Position numbers and translations under genes: made by a program. The notes beneath the pieces are model-generated. The model was not told the origin of the DNA and did not search any database. It saw only the letters and a program-made list of their open reading frames with translations. Shown here one piece after another: positions 34,936 through 47,395 of a stretch of 64,000 nt of DNA. Positions within the stretch are counted from its first letter, which is position 1. Every line of letters starts with the position of its first letter. Source of the DNA: Henricia sp. BOLD:AAB3569 (Eukaryota; Echinodermata; Asteroidea; Spinulosida; Echinasteridae); contig JBBELK010000003.1 in NCBI GenBank assembly GCA_037783545.1, positions 1,364,001 through 1,428,000 on the forward strand. The letters are read 5' to 3'.

Positions 34936-35582
34936 TAATTGCCATAGAAAAACGCCCGCTTCGCTCAATTTTGTAACAACTTCTCGGGTACACTTCCAAG
35001 CACCATAAATTTCAATTTATCAACGAGTCGTTTTAGATTTATGATATGTGTGTGTTAAATAAGGAAGTTGTGTTTTTACGAGCTCCGTGTAAGAGTCATA
35101 AATTACACTCACGAGAAGTGGGCGTGTATACGCCGCAGCCACGGCGGTGATACGGGCAATATACGGATGGCAATATCGTGTCTTTTTCAAAAAACATAAA
35201 TCTGACTTTATTTCTCGTTTTGTAAATCGTAACCCAATCAGGTTTACGCATACGGGTAAGACAATCATTTCAGAAGTGAGCAAAATCGTTTACAAGCTTA
35301 GTGGGGAAATATCAGTGACTAAGTTTCTGGAATTGTTTGCTTAGCTAAAGGCCTGTGGTCAATTTCATGGCGCTGTTTAGCACAAAAATTTGCTTAGCAC
35401 AGATTTTATTTGTCTTGTATTGCAAAAATGGGTTGCCAGCCAAAATCGTGAGTGTATTTACTAATATTTTGCTACTGTTTCTAAAAAAATATATCTCTAT
35501 TTGAAATACGTTTTTAGGGACACACTGCAGAACACCAAATAAGGAAAATAGAGTTAAACAAATTGAAAAAAATATCAATCTA

Positions 35583-36283
35583 TAAAGGTATAGAGTACAT
35601 CATTTGCAGTGACCCCAATTTGTTTTTTATGAGTTGACAAGAAAAACCTTACTAAAAGGGTCATTCCACGAGGTTGGGTACAAAAAGTGTGACATACCAG
35701 ATTTTAAATATGAGTAACATTCCAGCCCAGCTACTTTAGTAAGTATATTCATTTCATAAAGAAACACATGTTACACTACAATAGAAGTATTTACATCACA
35801 ATGTAACAAAACTACAGACCTCCAAAATGTACTCGTAGTGTTAAACATATGTGGTGTCCATGTTGCGTAGGTATAAGACAAATATTTCATGATCTGTGAG
35901 AGATTGGTCAGTGAAAACAACATGATTATATTTGGACACCTAGCCATATTCAGTACAACAAATATTTCACCAGATAAATAATTATCCAGTCTTTAAATAA
36001 AAGAACTTGTACCGACGCAACATGGACACCGCTTTTTTGTTTATATACCCAACCTCATGGAATGACCGAAAAGAGCATATAACAATGGTATACCAAACAC
36101 CACATGAATTTATTTCTGTCCAAAATGGTATTTTGTGTGAGAAATTAACAACTGAAGGTAGTTTTCTTTATTTAAAAAACCACCAAAAAAACCCTAAAAA
36201 AACCAGTCTTTTGCAAAAGACTTTTTACCATTCAACTCAACACAAAGGACCTTTGTAAACAGTTTACCAATCATGTACCTTAA
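35583..36283 (-). mobile_element. Family A/A' MITE split by a nested element
   Basis: Left part to ACCTTACTAAAAG (about 35657), right part from AAAAGAGCATATAACAATGG onward with CACCACATGAATTTATTTC and a GGACCTTTGTAAACAG end. Confidence 0.75.
35659..36067. mobile_element. MITE (GGTCATTCCACGAGGTTGGG ends) nested in family A'
   Basis: About 409 bp with ends GGTCATTCCACGAGGTTGGG and CCCAACCTCATGGAATGACC, almost perfectly inverted. AAAAG flanks both sides and is a candidate 5-bp target duplication. Confidence 0.85.
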
Positions 36284-36934
36284 ATAAGTTTAATTTAGAG
36301 CATTCCTTCACTTTCACTCAATTTCAGCTAGATGCAACCTATTGCTCATGAGATTTAGAAAAAGAAAACATTCTCGGGTTCATCTTAACTACATTTGTCA
36401 CAAATCCCAAATGCAGTTTTGGGCGATCTATTTTCTTTGCGTTTCACCTGCTCTCTGGGACCTTACAACGGTGTGCAATTAGTGAATCTCTCCACGCTGG
36501 ACAGGTGCCAAAACATGGCGGTCTGTCACGGCAGAAACCAAACTCAGCTGAAGAATTTTATTTGAAATGATTTGGCTGTAGAACAAATGTCATTTGGGTT
36601 TATATCAAGCCTCTGTATAGGCACTAATGACATTCCCCGTTGGAAACATGACAGGCGTAACAGAAAGATGATCATTTCTCATCGAAATCAATTTTACAAC
36701 CGGGATTTTGGAGCAGAATTTCACAGTGGGAACCGACAATATTGTGAAATGACAACGCAAAATTGCATGGGACAAGGGAGTCCAGACACTATGATCAACT
36801 AACAATGGCAATTGGTCACACACACCATTTTTAATAAAAATGGATTGTGCCCAATTTGCATGGTTAGTTGTTCATAGTGAGAGCCCCTACCGATTCAATA
36901 TACAGCTATATAGGCTATGGTACTGATCATCGTA

Positions 36935-37130
36935 ATAGACTGCCGAAGTGTGACGTCAGTTGCCATACGGTAATTGGGTCTAAACATTCGCTGGTAATCT
37001 GAAACGCCCATTGGCAAAGCGCAGGGAAAGAGTTCACTGGTTTTAGTGTGGACCCAGTATAACCTTGGCAACACACGAAGGGTGACGTTGGCGTGCACTA
37101 CGTAGAAACAACAACATAGTATGTGCAAGG
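36935..37130 (+). repeat. Repeat I copy 2 followed by a repeat G fragment
   Basis: AAGTGTGACGTCAGTTGCC, TAATTGGGTC, ATTCGCTGGTAATC, GCCCATTGGCAAAG; then a minus-strand G fragment CGTGCACTACGTAGAAAC. Confidence 0.65.
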
Positions 37131-37200
37131 ACTTGAGGTTTGATACAAATGTGAACAATGTCCATGAGTTTGGGAAATCTGGATGCAGTGAAAAACAACT

Positions 37201-37274
37201 TGGCTCCACCGGGATTCGAACTACGGACCTTCTGATTAACGTGCAGATACCTTACCAATTGAGCTATGAAGCCA
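37201..37274 (-). pseudogene. tRNA-like sequence, probably a tRNA pseudogene or SINE head
   Basis: Exactly 74 nt with paired ends TGGCTTC/GGAGCCA (one mismatch), A box TAGCTCAATTGG and B box AGTTCGAATCC. The anticodon position reads GTT (Asn), but base 33 is C and the D stem does not close, so a working tRNA is unlikely. Confidence 0.55.
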
Positions 37275-37697
37275 ACTGGTGGTCTCGAATCACGGTATTG
37301 CAGTTGTTCCTCACTGATTAGGATTGGCTATCGCGTGAGCTTAACAAGCCCTACAGAGGGATAAACCCTTCAATGAGATTCAATTTTAGTTTTTAATCTT
37401 TCCTCGCACAATACACGACGTTCCAAGTAACACAATTATATTTCTGTTAGATCACAATAAGCAAATATCATTTTGTCGTCATTAATAGTGTCTAAACAAA
37501 ACCATTTGTCTAGAAGTTTCAGAATGACTTTTATGAGTTAGAGAATTTGAAAATTTTGTCTGACCTTGAAAGAATCGGTAGGCTCCATGTACCAAGGGAC
37601 TGTTCGGATGACGTCAATGCCGCATGCGTGATTTCTCTGAGTATTAAAAATAAACAAGAACGCGCCATCCACTTTAATTATTTCTGGGTTTTGTTTA

Positions 37698-38049
37698 GAC
37701 TCTCAAATAAGTTGTTTAGATTTTTCCAGAAAATGGATTTCGCTCTAACCTAATAATCATACAAAATACCTCCCCCAAAACGGGGAAAAAACGGGGGAAA
37801 AAACAGGAAGTCTGCAATCTCCATTTTGGATGTGGGAAAAAAGGTTGGTGTAATCACTGCCAGTGCTTTATGGAACTAGATAAATTAGTTTACAAAACAT
37901 TGGTGTTTTTTTACGATATCCTTGAAAATATACGGATTGAGAGCGCGAAATTTCAGAATGGTAATGAGAAAAATATGACAAATGATATGGTATCAACAAG
38001 TATGGGGAAAATGGGGGTGAAAGATGTGATCTGGACACGCTCCTTTAAT
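37698..38049 (+). mobile_element. Family B MITE
   Basis: Starts GTTTAGATTTTTCCAGAAAA and ends GATCTGGACACGCTCCTTTA. The left terminal repeat is lost. Confidence 0.8.
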
Positions 38050-38278
38050 GGCCAAAGCCAGAATGAAAATTGTTCTGTTCAAGTTTATGTACTGTTGTTT
38101 TTTGCTTTGAATGATTAGGTATAGCATTAACATGTAGATCTTAAATATCATTAGAATGATTATATTGAACGTGTTTATTTTTGGTGGAAATCATAAAAAT
38201 TTAAGTGAAATCTCTCTTCCAAAATGTTGTCTGAAGTTACCTAAATGTGAGATAAAAGTAACAATGAAAGAAATAAGT

Positions 38279-38297
38279 AAAAAAAAAAAAAAAAAAT
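38279..38297 (+). repeat. Poly-A run
   Basis: Uninterrupted adenine run of about 19 bases; no SINE body recognised upstream. Confidence 0.85.
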
Positions 38298-38617
38298 CAT
38301 ACTGCAAATGTAAAAGCTGGTATTACTGTTTTCACCATCAAACTTTTCGTGGCCGAGTACCAGCGAAATTACAAAACGAAGCCAAATGAACAGAATACAA
38401 CTATATCTATATTTGGCAAATTGAGTTGGAACAATTCAAGTAAAAAGAATATTAATTCAGAAGAATTTAGAAAACGAAAACCCGATTTCGTGACTTTTTA
38501 ATGAGACATTAGTTTTTGAGTTTAACTAATTTCATATACGGCCTAAGATTGTCCCCTCACTCGATAGCTACCTATAATCAAGTGTCATGAAATTATCGGA
38601 ACCAAGGTATTCACAGA

Positions 38618-38976
38618 TTTAAAGGTAGAGTATATATGATTAGTAAACTGTTAAAAACGGCGTTATTTTCACTCGTAATTGAAAGCCCATTATGTCGAGA
38701 AAACACCTTGTTGAAATTTCAGCCACATATAGTAATATTTCAGAAAGCCTGGAAATCCAAGCATGGTTTTTGTGCATGAATGAATGGTAAAACAAGATCG
38801 CCTACAGGCGATCTTTGGAGATTCAAATAGTTTTGTCATTTTTCTCATGAATGGGGGCACTTCAGACGAAATAATTTCACAGGATGATTACTACCAATAC
38901 CGTCTTAATAACAAGTAAGCTTAAAGATAATAATTCAGTCATTTCTTTGGAGTGTATTTACCAAACTGGACCTTTA
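38618..38976 (+). mobile_element. Family F MITE, copy 1
   Basis: Ends TTTAAAGGTAGAGTATATAT and ATTTACCAAACTGGACCTTTAAA. It shares GAAATTTCAGCCACATA and the GTTTTTGTGCATGAATG block with family A, but not the right half. The central palindrome has arms AGATCGCCT and AGGCGATCT (38795-38814). Confidence 0.8.
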
Positions 38977-39766
38977 AACTGGCATTAAATAATATATTTA
39001 ACTAACACTTGGAATATTTGCCAATCTATTGAAGCTAACAAAAATCTGAAGTTCCCGTTTGATCCCAAACAGATGTTGCCATCCAAACCACGCCACCACG
39101 TATCACAACATTTATAGGCCTACACCCCACCAAAAAGATTTGCTTTCCGAATAAAAAATAAATCCACGTTTCCCTTCAGTTGTTTCCGAATCAAATTTAA
39201 ACACTCAAATGTGATCAATTATCGACAATAACTTAAACACGTGTCCGGAAGTTTGAGGAAATATTGAGTCGGAAGTCGTGTCCCTAGACATCTTGATAAT
39301 TTCCAGCACGCTTTGTCAACTGTAGACAGATAGATGTCTCACTCGTCTCCCGACGTTTACCAATTCGATGATGATATAGTCATGGTCTATAATTTTACTA
39401 CAGCAAGATTTTCATACTCAAGAACAATTGCACCAGAACTAAAGATACATGTATTTTTAAAATCGTGCATTTTTGGGTGTTTCAACTAGAATTTTGTTGT
39501 TTCAAATGACTTAAAATAACCATTATCTCTGTAGATTTTAAACAAGTATACACCATACCTTATTTGAGAAGTGCCAATGTTATAAAGTACTATTCAGCAG
39601 GGTCATTAATTGCTTCAGTTAAGATATCAAAGTTACAAATCAGCAAAATTGGTGTTACGCACGAGACATTCTTAATTCGGTTGACGCGAAAAGCTTTATG
39701 CACGGGACACAAAATGTAGGCCTACATTTCTACAACAACAATTCCAGGATGAAATTCTGGTCTTTT

Positions 39767-40038
39767 CACTGCAAAAACTGTGGTGTTAAATTAACACCAG
39801 TGGTGTTGTCTTATATAAGATATTAAGCCTGGTGTTAAATGTTAACACTACAAGTACGTGTTAAAATTTAACACCAGGCTTGGTATCTATCTAAAACACC
39901 CAGTGTGTAAAGAATAAAGCATTTATTCCAAGTGTGGAATTAAAACTAACACCTATGGTGTTAAATTTTAACACCAGGCTTGGTATCGATATAAGACAGC
40001 ATCACGGGTGTTAATTTAACACCACAGTTTTTGCAGTG
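39767..40038. mobile_element. MITE with CACTGCAAAAACTGTGGTG ends, copy 1
   Basis: 272 bp. Ends CACTGCAAAAACTGTGGTG and CACCACAGTTTTTGCAGTG are perfectly inverted. The interior is built from GTGTTAAA/TTTAACAC units. It lies next to a family A fragment. Confidence 0.9.
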
Positions 40039-40046
40039 TACCAGGA

Positions 40047-40300
40047 TAAAAGTGTCGATAGCAATGGTAACAAACACCACATGGTTGTTCCCGTGTAAAA
40101 TGGTACCTTTGTGGGAAAAATTGCCAACTGAAGGTGTTTACATGTTTTTTACCATTCATTCAACACAAAAATATGTATGGATTTTTCAGGTTTTCTGAAG
40201 TATTACTGCATCTATGTGGCTGAAATTTCTACAAGGCAGTTTATCAACATTATTCTCTCGTTATGTAATACTGCTGTTCATGAAAATCGTAAAATAAAAA
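40047..40300 (-). mobile_element. Family A MITE fragment
   Basis: AAAGTGTCGATAGCAATGGT to TGCTGTTCATGAAAATCG; the outer part on the left is absent next to the CACTGCAAAAAC element. Confidence 0.75.
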
Positions 40301-40344
40301 ATTATCTGCAATAAATCAGTGTAACAATAAAATGTAGGCCTATG

Positions 40345-41226
40345 GGGTGTTTTAAAATAAAGTGAAATGTCAAGTTCATGTCCTTTAAAGTTGCACTGCC
40401 CGTGTTTGGGCCGATTTGGGCGTCAAATTTGTTTTTTAAAGTTAAATATGTATTTTTCTAGAATAGAAAAAGTTATCAGCTTTCATTTGGTACCAAGAAC
40501 GTAAAAATCCGTCAAGGATTAATGCCAGTCGATTAAAAACACGAAATGATTAAAAGGCTGGCAGGTCAATTAATCGAGAGGGTTATGACGTAAATGTACA
40601 TGTGCGCGTACATGTGTACATTGTACACATACTATGTACATATGAGCGTACGCGCACATGTACAACATGTGAAGCACGTTTCAAGAAAAAGGCTTGTATC
40701 TCCAATTCCCGACGTCGGAAATTTAAGTTTTTGATATTTTTCGTTACAGAGACACGTAAGCTTTCTAATTTCGTTCGCTTGTGTAAATTAATTTTTTAAA
40801 TCCTTTCACCCAAACACGGGCAATGCAACTTTAACAGGCTGTTTAGCAATAACTGTCAGTTATTTCACAATTTTTTTGAAATAATCTTGTATGTTTGGCT
40901 TTGCCCCCACAAATTTCATTCTAGAAATTTCGTTTTGAAAATAAATGTACATAATGTAGGCCTACTGTCCCATGCATAACACTTTCCGCGTCAACCAGAG
41001 AATGTTATGTGCATAACACAAATGTTGCTGATATGTCACTTTGATATCTATTATCTGAAGAAGAAAAAATGATGACCCTGACGAAAAATACTTAAAAGGT
41101 TGCAACTTCTCAGAAGATTTGGTGTAAATTGGTTTAAAATCTGTAGAGATATGGTTATTTAAAGTCACTTAAATTTTAAAATTCTGGTTGACAGACATTT
41201 CCCGTATATTTTTTAAAACACCCCGT
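40345..41226. mobile_element. Longer inverted-repeat element containing a nested MITE
   Basis: GGGGTGTTTTAAAATAAAGT and GAAATGTCAAG at the left are mirrored by GAAATGTCTGTC and TTTTTTAAAACACCCC at the right. The left arm is directly followed by a complete TTAA element. No transposase is recognised between the ends. Confidence 0.5.
40385..40834. mobile_element. TTAA MITE (AGTTGCACTGCCCGTGTTTG ends)
   Basis: Ends AGTTGCACTGCCCGTGTTTG and CAAACACGGGCAATGCAACT are inverted with one mismatch and flanked by TTAA. A hairpin with arms TGTACATGTGCGCGTAC and GTACGCGCACATGTACA lies near the centre (about 40594-40669). Confidence 0.85.
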
Positions 41227-41697
41227 GTATTTTTAAGTCATTTAACTTATACTTAACAGTCTCACCTAAAAATACTGACGACTTTTGATGAAACAACCAG
41301 CGAATTAGGAGTTTTAAAAAGTGACCAACTTCAAAAGCGATTTTCTCAAAACAAAGATTTAAATCTGCGTTTGCGGATTCGCCACTTCGTGAAAACGCAT
41401 CAGACAAATTTGCATCAATCAATCATCATCAAAAAAATGACCCAGATTTGCTCGGAATAAATGACCTGATAAGCCGGTTAAATCCTACGGTATTTCCCCA
41501 CATAATGTCTCATTGTAAAACAACCCAGTGGGGAGCATAACCCCGGATTTTGCCAGCCGTCAACGGGATAAAACTCAGCAAAATTCCATCAGTTGCCATG
41601 GAAACTAGACAGTATGGATGCCATGCAGAATCGGGAACTATCGGGTTTATCTTTGAATTTTCCCTTCTACGACTTTGGCGCCAAATTAAAGACAAAA

Positions 41698-42062
41698 TAC
41701 ATGATTGGAAAACTTTCAAAAACAGGAACAACAGCATTACATAACTAAAGAATAATGTTTATAAACTGCCTTGTGGAAATTTCAGCCACATAGATGCAGT
41801 AATACTTTAGAAAACCTGAAAAATCAATGCATGGCTTTTGTGTTGAATGAATGGTAAAAAAGTTATCTGCAGACAACTTTTTAAAAAGCACCCTCAGTTG
41901 GCAATTTTTTTCATCACAAACTAAGGTACCATTTTACACGGGAGAAATAAATCATTTTATGTTTGTTACCATTGCTATCAACACTTTTAGTCCACAAGAT
42001 TTTTCTTGTCAACTCGTGAAGTAAAATTTTTGGTAACTGCAAATGATGTATTCGATCTTTTA
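41698..42062 (+). mobile_element. Family A MITE
   Basis: ATGATTGGAAAACTTTCAAA to GCAAATGATGTATTCGATC then TTTTAAA; near-palindromic centre at 41859-41880 with one mismatch. Confidence 0.85.
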
Positions 42063-42796
42063 AACATGCAGAGAATGCATTGGCATAACTATGAAACTCC
42101 GAACGTTTGGACACAAACCTAAAAAAACACATTTAATTCCGTATAATGTGTTATCCATGTCAGTTTTTACTGCATGCATGCACTGCACAGTTTTCTATGG
42201 TGTTATGATTCTATTAACTCTACTCGCGGCCTACATTCAACTCGCGTGACGATGTCATTCCTATGGGACCAGTTCAGAGAAATTCCACTATAAATGACAA
42301 TGGGACTTTGGTTCGTTAGACAGCCTGGTGTAGTAATGACAGACGAAGATCCCTTCCAACTATCGGGGTTAAACCCGGCAAATCCCCCGGACCAACCTCG
42401 CGAGTCGCTGGTCAAAGACCCCTTTTATCCAACACGTTATACGGTGTTCCCAAGCTACGAGTAGCGGCATGTTCGGCTCGTCTCAGACGGGACCCGTCAA
42501 GGGGGGGTTTCTGCTATACTCGCTGTGGCCGCGTAGGTGGCGTAATGTACAAACCAGAGATTGCCAAAGTTCATTTTAGGTTAAATATTTCGAAACGAAA
42601 GTAGGCCTATACTAATGTAGTTCTGCACAATAATATCGGCATGTACATATTGTCGGTACACTCATTCAATTTTGAACAGCTCTTAGCCAGCATGAATGTT
42701 AGTACTGCTTCCAAGTATACTCTGGGTCACAAGCAATGTAAGAGTGTACTTTAATAGGCCTATCTAACAAAAGATTAAAATTGTACTTATACTTGG

Positions 42797-43168
42797 TTTA
42801 AAAACAGATTACATGATTAGAAAACGTTTAAAAACAGAAACAACAGCATTACAGAACTAAAGAATAATGTTGATAAACTGCCTTGTAGAAATGTTAGCCA
42901 CATAGATGCAGTAATTATACTTCAGAAAACCTGAAAAATCCATGCATGTTTTGGTGTTGAATGAATTGTAAAACAAATGTTTGCAGACAATTTTAAACGA
43001 AAAAGCACCTTCAGTTGGAAATTTCTCCCACAAAGGTACCATTTTACACGGGAAAAATCATGTGGTGTTTGTTACCATGGCTATCAACATTTTAAGTCGG
43101 ATTTTTCTTGTCAACTCGTGAAGTAAAATTTGGGGTAACTGCAAATTATGTATTGGGGCTATAAAATC
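42797..43168 (+). mobile_element. Family A MITE
   Basis: Begins GTTTAAAAACAGATTACATG and ends TTATGTATTGGGGCTATAAA. The centre AAATGTTTGCAGACAATTT mixes two palindrome types. Confidence 0.85.
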
Positions 43169-43857
43169 TAAAAAATTATGCCAAAGGTGTTGTTTTGGTG
43201 AATCTACCTAAGGGAAGAAAGTGATCAGTTCTGTTGTTTCAAAAGATAAAATACCGATTGGGCGTAGACAATACAATAATGATGACTCCTTCCTTGGGTC
43301 AAAACAGATTCGCCTCGCTGGCTCGAAAAAAGATGATACTAATTCCAAGAGTGCAAGGCTGTAATGAGACCAATATGCCCTGAACAGACACACCATCAAT
43401 TGTACAAACTCTGTCCTGACATAATGATGTCATAGAGGAAGGGGCGATGGAGGTAGTGTTCTCCCCAGGGGAGGGGGGCAACGGGGGTAATTCCCCTCTG
43501 GTTGGTCTATATACGACCCGGCCCTGTCATGTAGGGGAAGTGGACATCCGTCAATGGGGGTCGAGTTGACATGATTTATTGTCACAATAGTCTAGACATG
43601 TGCACAGCAATAATTACAGACACTGTCATTTTGGCTTATTTTGATTCAGTTTTTGCCTACTCATGTGTCGCTTTAGATCTGAGAAGAAAACGTCGATATA
43701 AGTCGACGACCTTGTCAAAAATCTCTTTTTTCTTTCAAATTCCATGACAATTATTGTAGATTCTAAGCACGCAGACTCTGTGCCAAATCATGATAGGACG
43801 TTTTCCAAACCAACAAATTAAGCACGTTGAAACTACAGTAAGCCACACATTCTTATA

Positions 43858-44210
43858 GGAAAGGAGCTTATTCAGATTTGTGTAAAAAATGAATTTCGTT
43901 CTAACCTAACAATCACGTAAAATACATCCCCAACTATCCATGGAAAACAAAACCAGGAAATTTGCAATCTCCAATTTGGATGTGGAAGCAAAAAGGTTGG
44001 TGTAATCACTGCACTGCTTTATGGAACCAGATAAATTAGTTTACTAAACATCGATTGTTTTTTTACGATATCCTTGAAAATGTACGGATTGAGAGCGAGA
44101 AATTTCAGAATGGTAATGAGAAAAATATGACACATGATATGGTATCAAAATCTCAACACCCATGGGAAAAATGGGGGTCCCAAATGTGATTTGAGCGCGC
44201 TCCTTTAAAA
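43858..44210 (+). mobile_element. Family B MITE
   Basis: GAAAGGAGCTTATTCAGATT to TTGAGCGCGCTCCTTTAAAA; the interior is intact. Confidence 0.85.
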
Positions 44211-44423
44211 CGTTCTACCGTACCATAAACGACCAAACGGTTCGCCTTAACACCTAGCTGACCAAACCGCAAATCGTCTTAATTGTTAAACCGATTAACA
44301 AGTACCACTTTACCGCCTTAACCCATTAACACATTGCAACTGGACATCGGTAAAGGCACCTGCTTTTAATAATCACAATTCAATAAAAATGAATGACCAT
44401 GGAACGCTGAAATTGAGAATTGT

Positions 44424-44778
44424 TTTAAAGGCAAATTATAAGATTGGAAAACGTTTAAAAACAGGAGCAGCATATTTACATAGGCCTACATAAAGAATGC
44501 TGTTGATAAATGCCTTGTAGAAATTTCAGCCATATAGATGCAGTAATACTTCCAAAAACCTGAAAATCCATGCAAGGTTTTTGTATTGAATGAATGGTAA
44601 ATAATGTCTGCAGACATTTTTTAAAAATACCTTCAGTTGGCAATCTCTCCCACAAATGTACCATTTTAAACGGGGAAAAATCATGTGGTGTTTGTTACCA
44701 TTGCTATCAACACTTTTAGTCGGGTTTTTCTTGTCAAGTATTTGGGTAACTGCAAATGATGTATTGGGCTTTTAAATT
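44424..44778 (+). mobile_element. Family A MITE with good terminal inverted repeats
   Basis: Starts TTTTAAAGGCAAATTATAAG and ends GCAAATGATGTATTGGGCTT then TTAAA. Perfect centre AATGTCTGCAGACATT at 44603-44618. Confidence 0.85.
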
Positions 44779-45372
44779 CACGAAAAGTAAATTGACTATA
44801 CTTTTTTAACATAGATGATTGTAGACAAGAGCTTGTTATAAAATTGGTAGTTTTGCACCACATCATGCTGCGCGCCTCGGGGTACCAACCAACAATGGCA
44901 TTGGCGAGGCGACAGTGGCAAATGATTTGTTCGCTGGTACCTTGACGGGATGTAAACCAATATGGCGTCTTGTGGCGGGGTCAGAGGTCAACCTTGACAA
45001 TTTCTTATCATAAACGAAATTAAAATGTAATCTAGAATTTCAGTGGGCCGAGAATTCCCTTTTTATATCAGCATGTAAGAAATTATTGAAGGTTGCCCGT
45101 TGTTTGGAGTTGATTTTCGCAGCGATTGCGAGGTTCCATCCGAGTCTGGTTTCTGTTATGTTAACACCCCACCGCTATGGCCATATTTCTCGCAGCGGGC
45201 ATAGGGAGCTAATTGTGGCACTAATTGTAACCAAAATAAGCCTGCAACCTCATTTTTTTCTAAGTTATATCTGGGGAACCTTGTAAGATAATATGAAGCA
45301 ATAAATACTGAGCGTTTCGAGGTTCTTAAATTTTAGTTTAGCCGTCTTTCTTCCATGGTTTAAGAATTTTAA

Positions 45373-45709
45373 ATAAGCTTATTCAGATTTTTCCAGAAAA
45401 TGGATTTCTAACCTAACAATCATATAAAATACCTCCCCAGAATACTATCCATGGGAAGAAAACAGAAAATGTGCAATCTCCAATTTGGATGTGGAAGCAA
45501 AAAGGTTGGTGTAATCACTGCATTGCTTTATGGAACGGATTAATTAGTTTACAAAACATCGGTGGTTTTTAGACAATATCCTTGGAAATATACCGATTAA
45601 GAGCGCAAAATGTCAGAATGGTAATGAGAAAAATATGACAAATGATACGGTATCAAAATCTCAACACCCATGGAAAAAATGGGGTTAATCTGGGGTTGCT
45701 CCTTTAAAG
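45373..45709 (+). mobile_element. Family B MITE
   Basis: AAATAAGCTTATTCAGATTT to GGGTTGCTCCTTTAA; the right terminus is shortened. Confidence 0.8.
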
Positions 45710-46967
45710 CATAGAGCAAAGTAAACAGAAACACGTATAGGTTGAATTTTTTTTTTTTTTTTCTAAATTGCAAAGGTGTCACTGAAGAATATTGCGTGAA
45801 TAATCTTGTAGCATGAAAATAAGTGATTATCGGTGCTTTTGCCTGAATATACAAAGGTAAAAGCCCAATTGGTCAAAAATACGAATTTACATTATTTTGA
45901 TTAATCCCCGTGTGCTTCGGTATTATGAACGAAATTTTCTGCCACAATACGCGCCAACTGCGATTAAATCTAGCGTCTCGCCATTTTTGCTTTGTTCGTC
46001 TCAGATTTTAAATATACAACTAATTGAACACTTAAGAAAGCACACGGTTAAAAGAGCGACAAATTAGTCACGCTAAGTGGGCATCGTAAGCCATCTTTTA
46101 ACATTTTCAGACAAAGAACGACTTCTACCAGTGGGTTTGATTCCTGTTTTTTAATGGCCGACTCTTTTAATTGAGGGTTGCTGGATAATATTCTCGCCTT
46201 AATGTTTGCTCTTTCAGGCTTGTCAGGGGCCAAACGGCTGCTAAATGCGGGTCTTTCCGTGGTATCTGCCGCGATAGCCTGAGTACACACACTCTCAATC
46301 GCCTAGGGGCTTAAGCCTTCAGGCGGCGCCTTCAACAATGCTCGAATTCACCGAGGGGCGCATGAAACTTGACGGGGAATAAGGCCACTGAATCACCGCT
46401 TCGCGGACTATCAAAATGTAGCTAAATGAAGGGGTTCTCGTATAGATAAACAAACATAGCGCCAAACGCGCCATACCAATTCGCCAAAATTGATTTTTAA
46501 TTGTTCCACAAATCATTTAATGACGGGGAATTTTTCTTCTGTGGTTTTTTTAACATGACCGGGTAATAATTATGCAGTTTTTTCTTCGCCATTATACACC
46601 AGAAGTGTCTCCATAAAGACCTGTATTGATCATCTGGTGAAGGGTTTTGAATGAAGCGGTTAAGAGGTTCGTCCTTGGCTTATAACAAGGATTATCACTC
46701 ATTGTACTGGGGCCAAGCCCCAAACCACCCTCGTCTTTTCTTCACAAATCTTCCTCTTTATAATCGAAACCTCTTGATTGGAATACCGCGTTGGGGTCTT
46801 CCTTTGTTACTGGCTATTTAGACGGGGTTTCGAGGGCAAAAAGATCCAGGCTTTTGGGCTTGCGAAGGCCGCGTCTTTTGAGGACTGACTGTGTCCTGCA
46901 CAAAGACATGAAAACACCGGTCACTTTTTAGCCAAAACTGCTCAGAGTCACCAGGACCATGGAGCTA

Positions 46968-47395
46968 TATCATATATCATCTTTCATATTTCCTCATTAC
47001 CATTCTGAAATTTCGCGCTCCCATACAATCCGTATATTTTCAAGGATATCGTCAAAAAAAACACCGATGTTTTGTAATATAATTTATCTGGTTCCATAAA
47101 GCAGTGCAGTGATTACATGAACCTTTTTGCTTCCACATCCAAATTTGCAAATTTCCTGCTTTCTTTCCATGGATAGTATTTTGGGGAGGTATTTTACATG
47201 ATTGTTAGGTACTTTTGTGGGAGAAATTGCCAACTGAAGGTGATTTAAAAATCGTTTGCAAACATTTGTAACCATTCATTCAACACAAAAATCATCATGG
47301 ATTTTTAAGATTTTCTAAAGTAGGCATATTACTGCATCTATGTGGCTGAAATTTCTACAAGGCAGTTATCAACATTATGCAATGCTGTTGTTCCT
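46968..47395 (-). mobile_element. Chimera: family B fragment joined to family A fragment
   Basis: Family B (minus) from TTTCATATTTCCTCATTACC to ATGATTGTTAGGT, then directly family A (minus) from ACTTTTGTGGGAGAAATTGC to TCAACATTATGCAATGCTG. The joint at about 47208 falls on GGT, shared by both parents. Confidence 0.75.

Noticed and set aside
37201-37274. Functional tRNA-Asn gene
   Set aside because: D stem does not close and base 33 is C; it looks like a pseudogene or SINE head.
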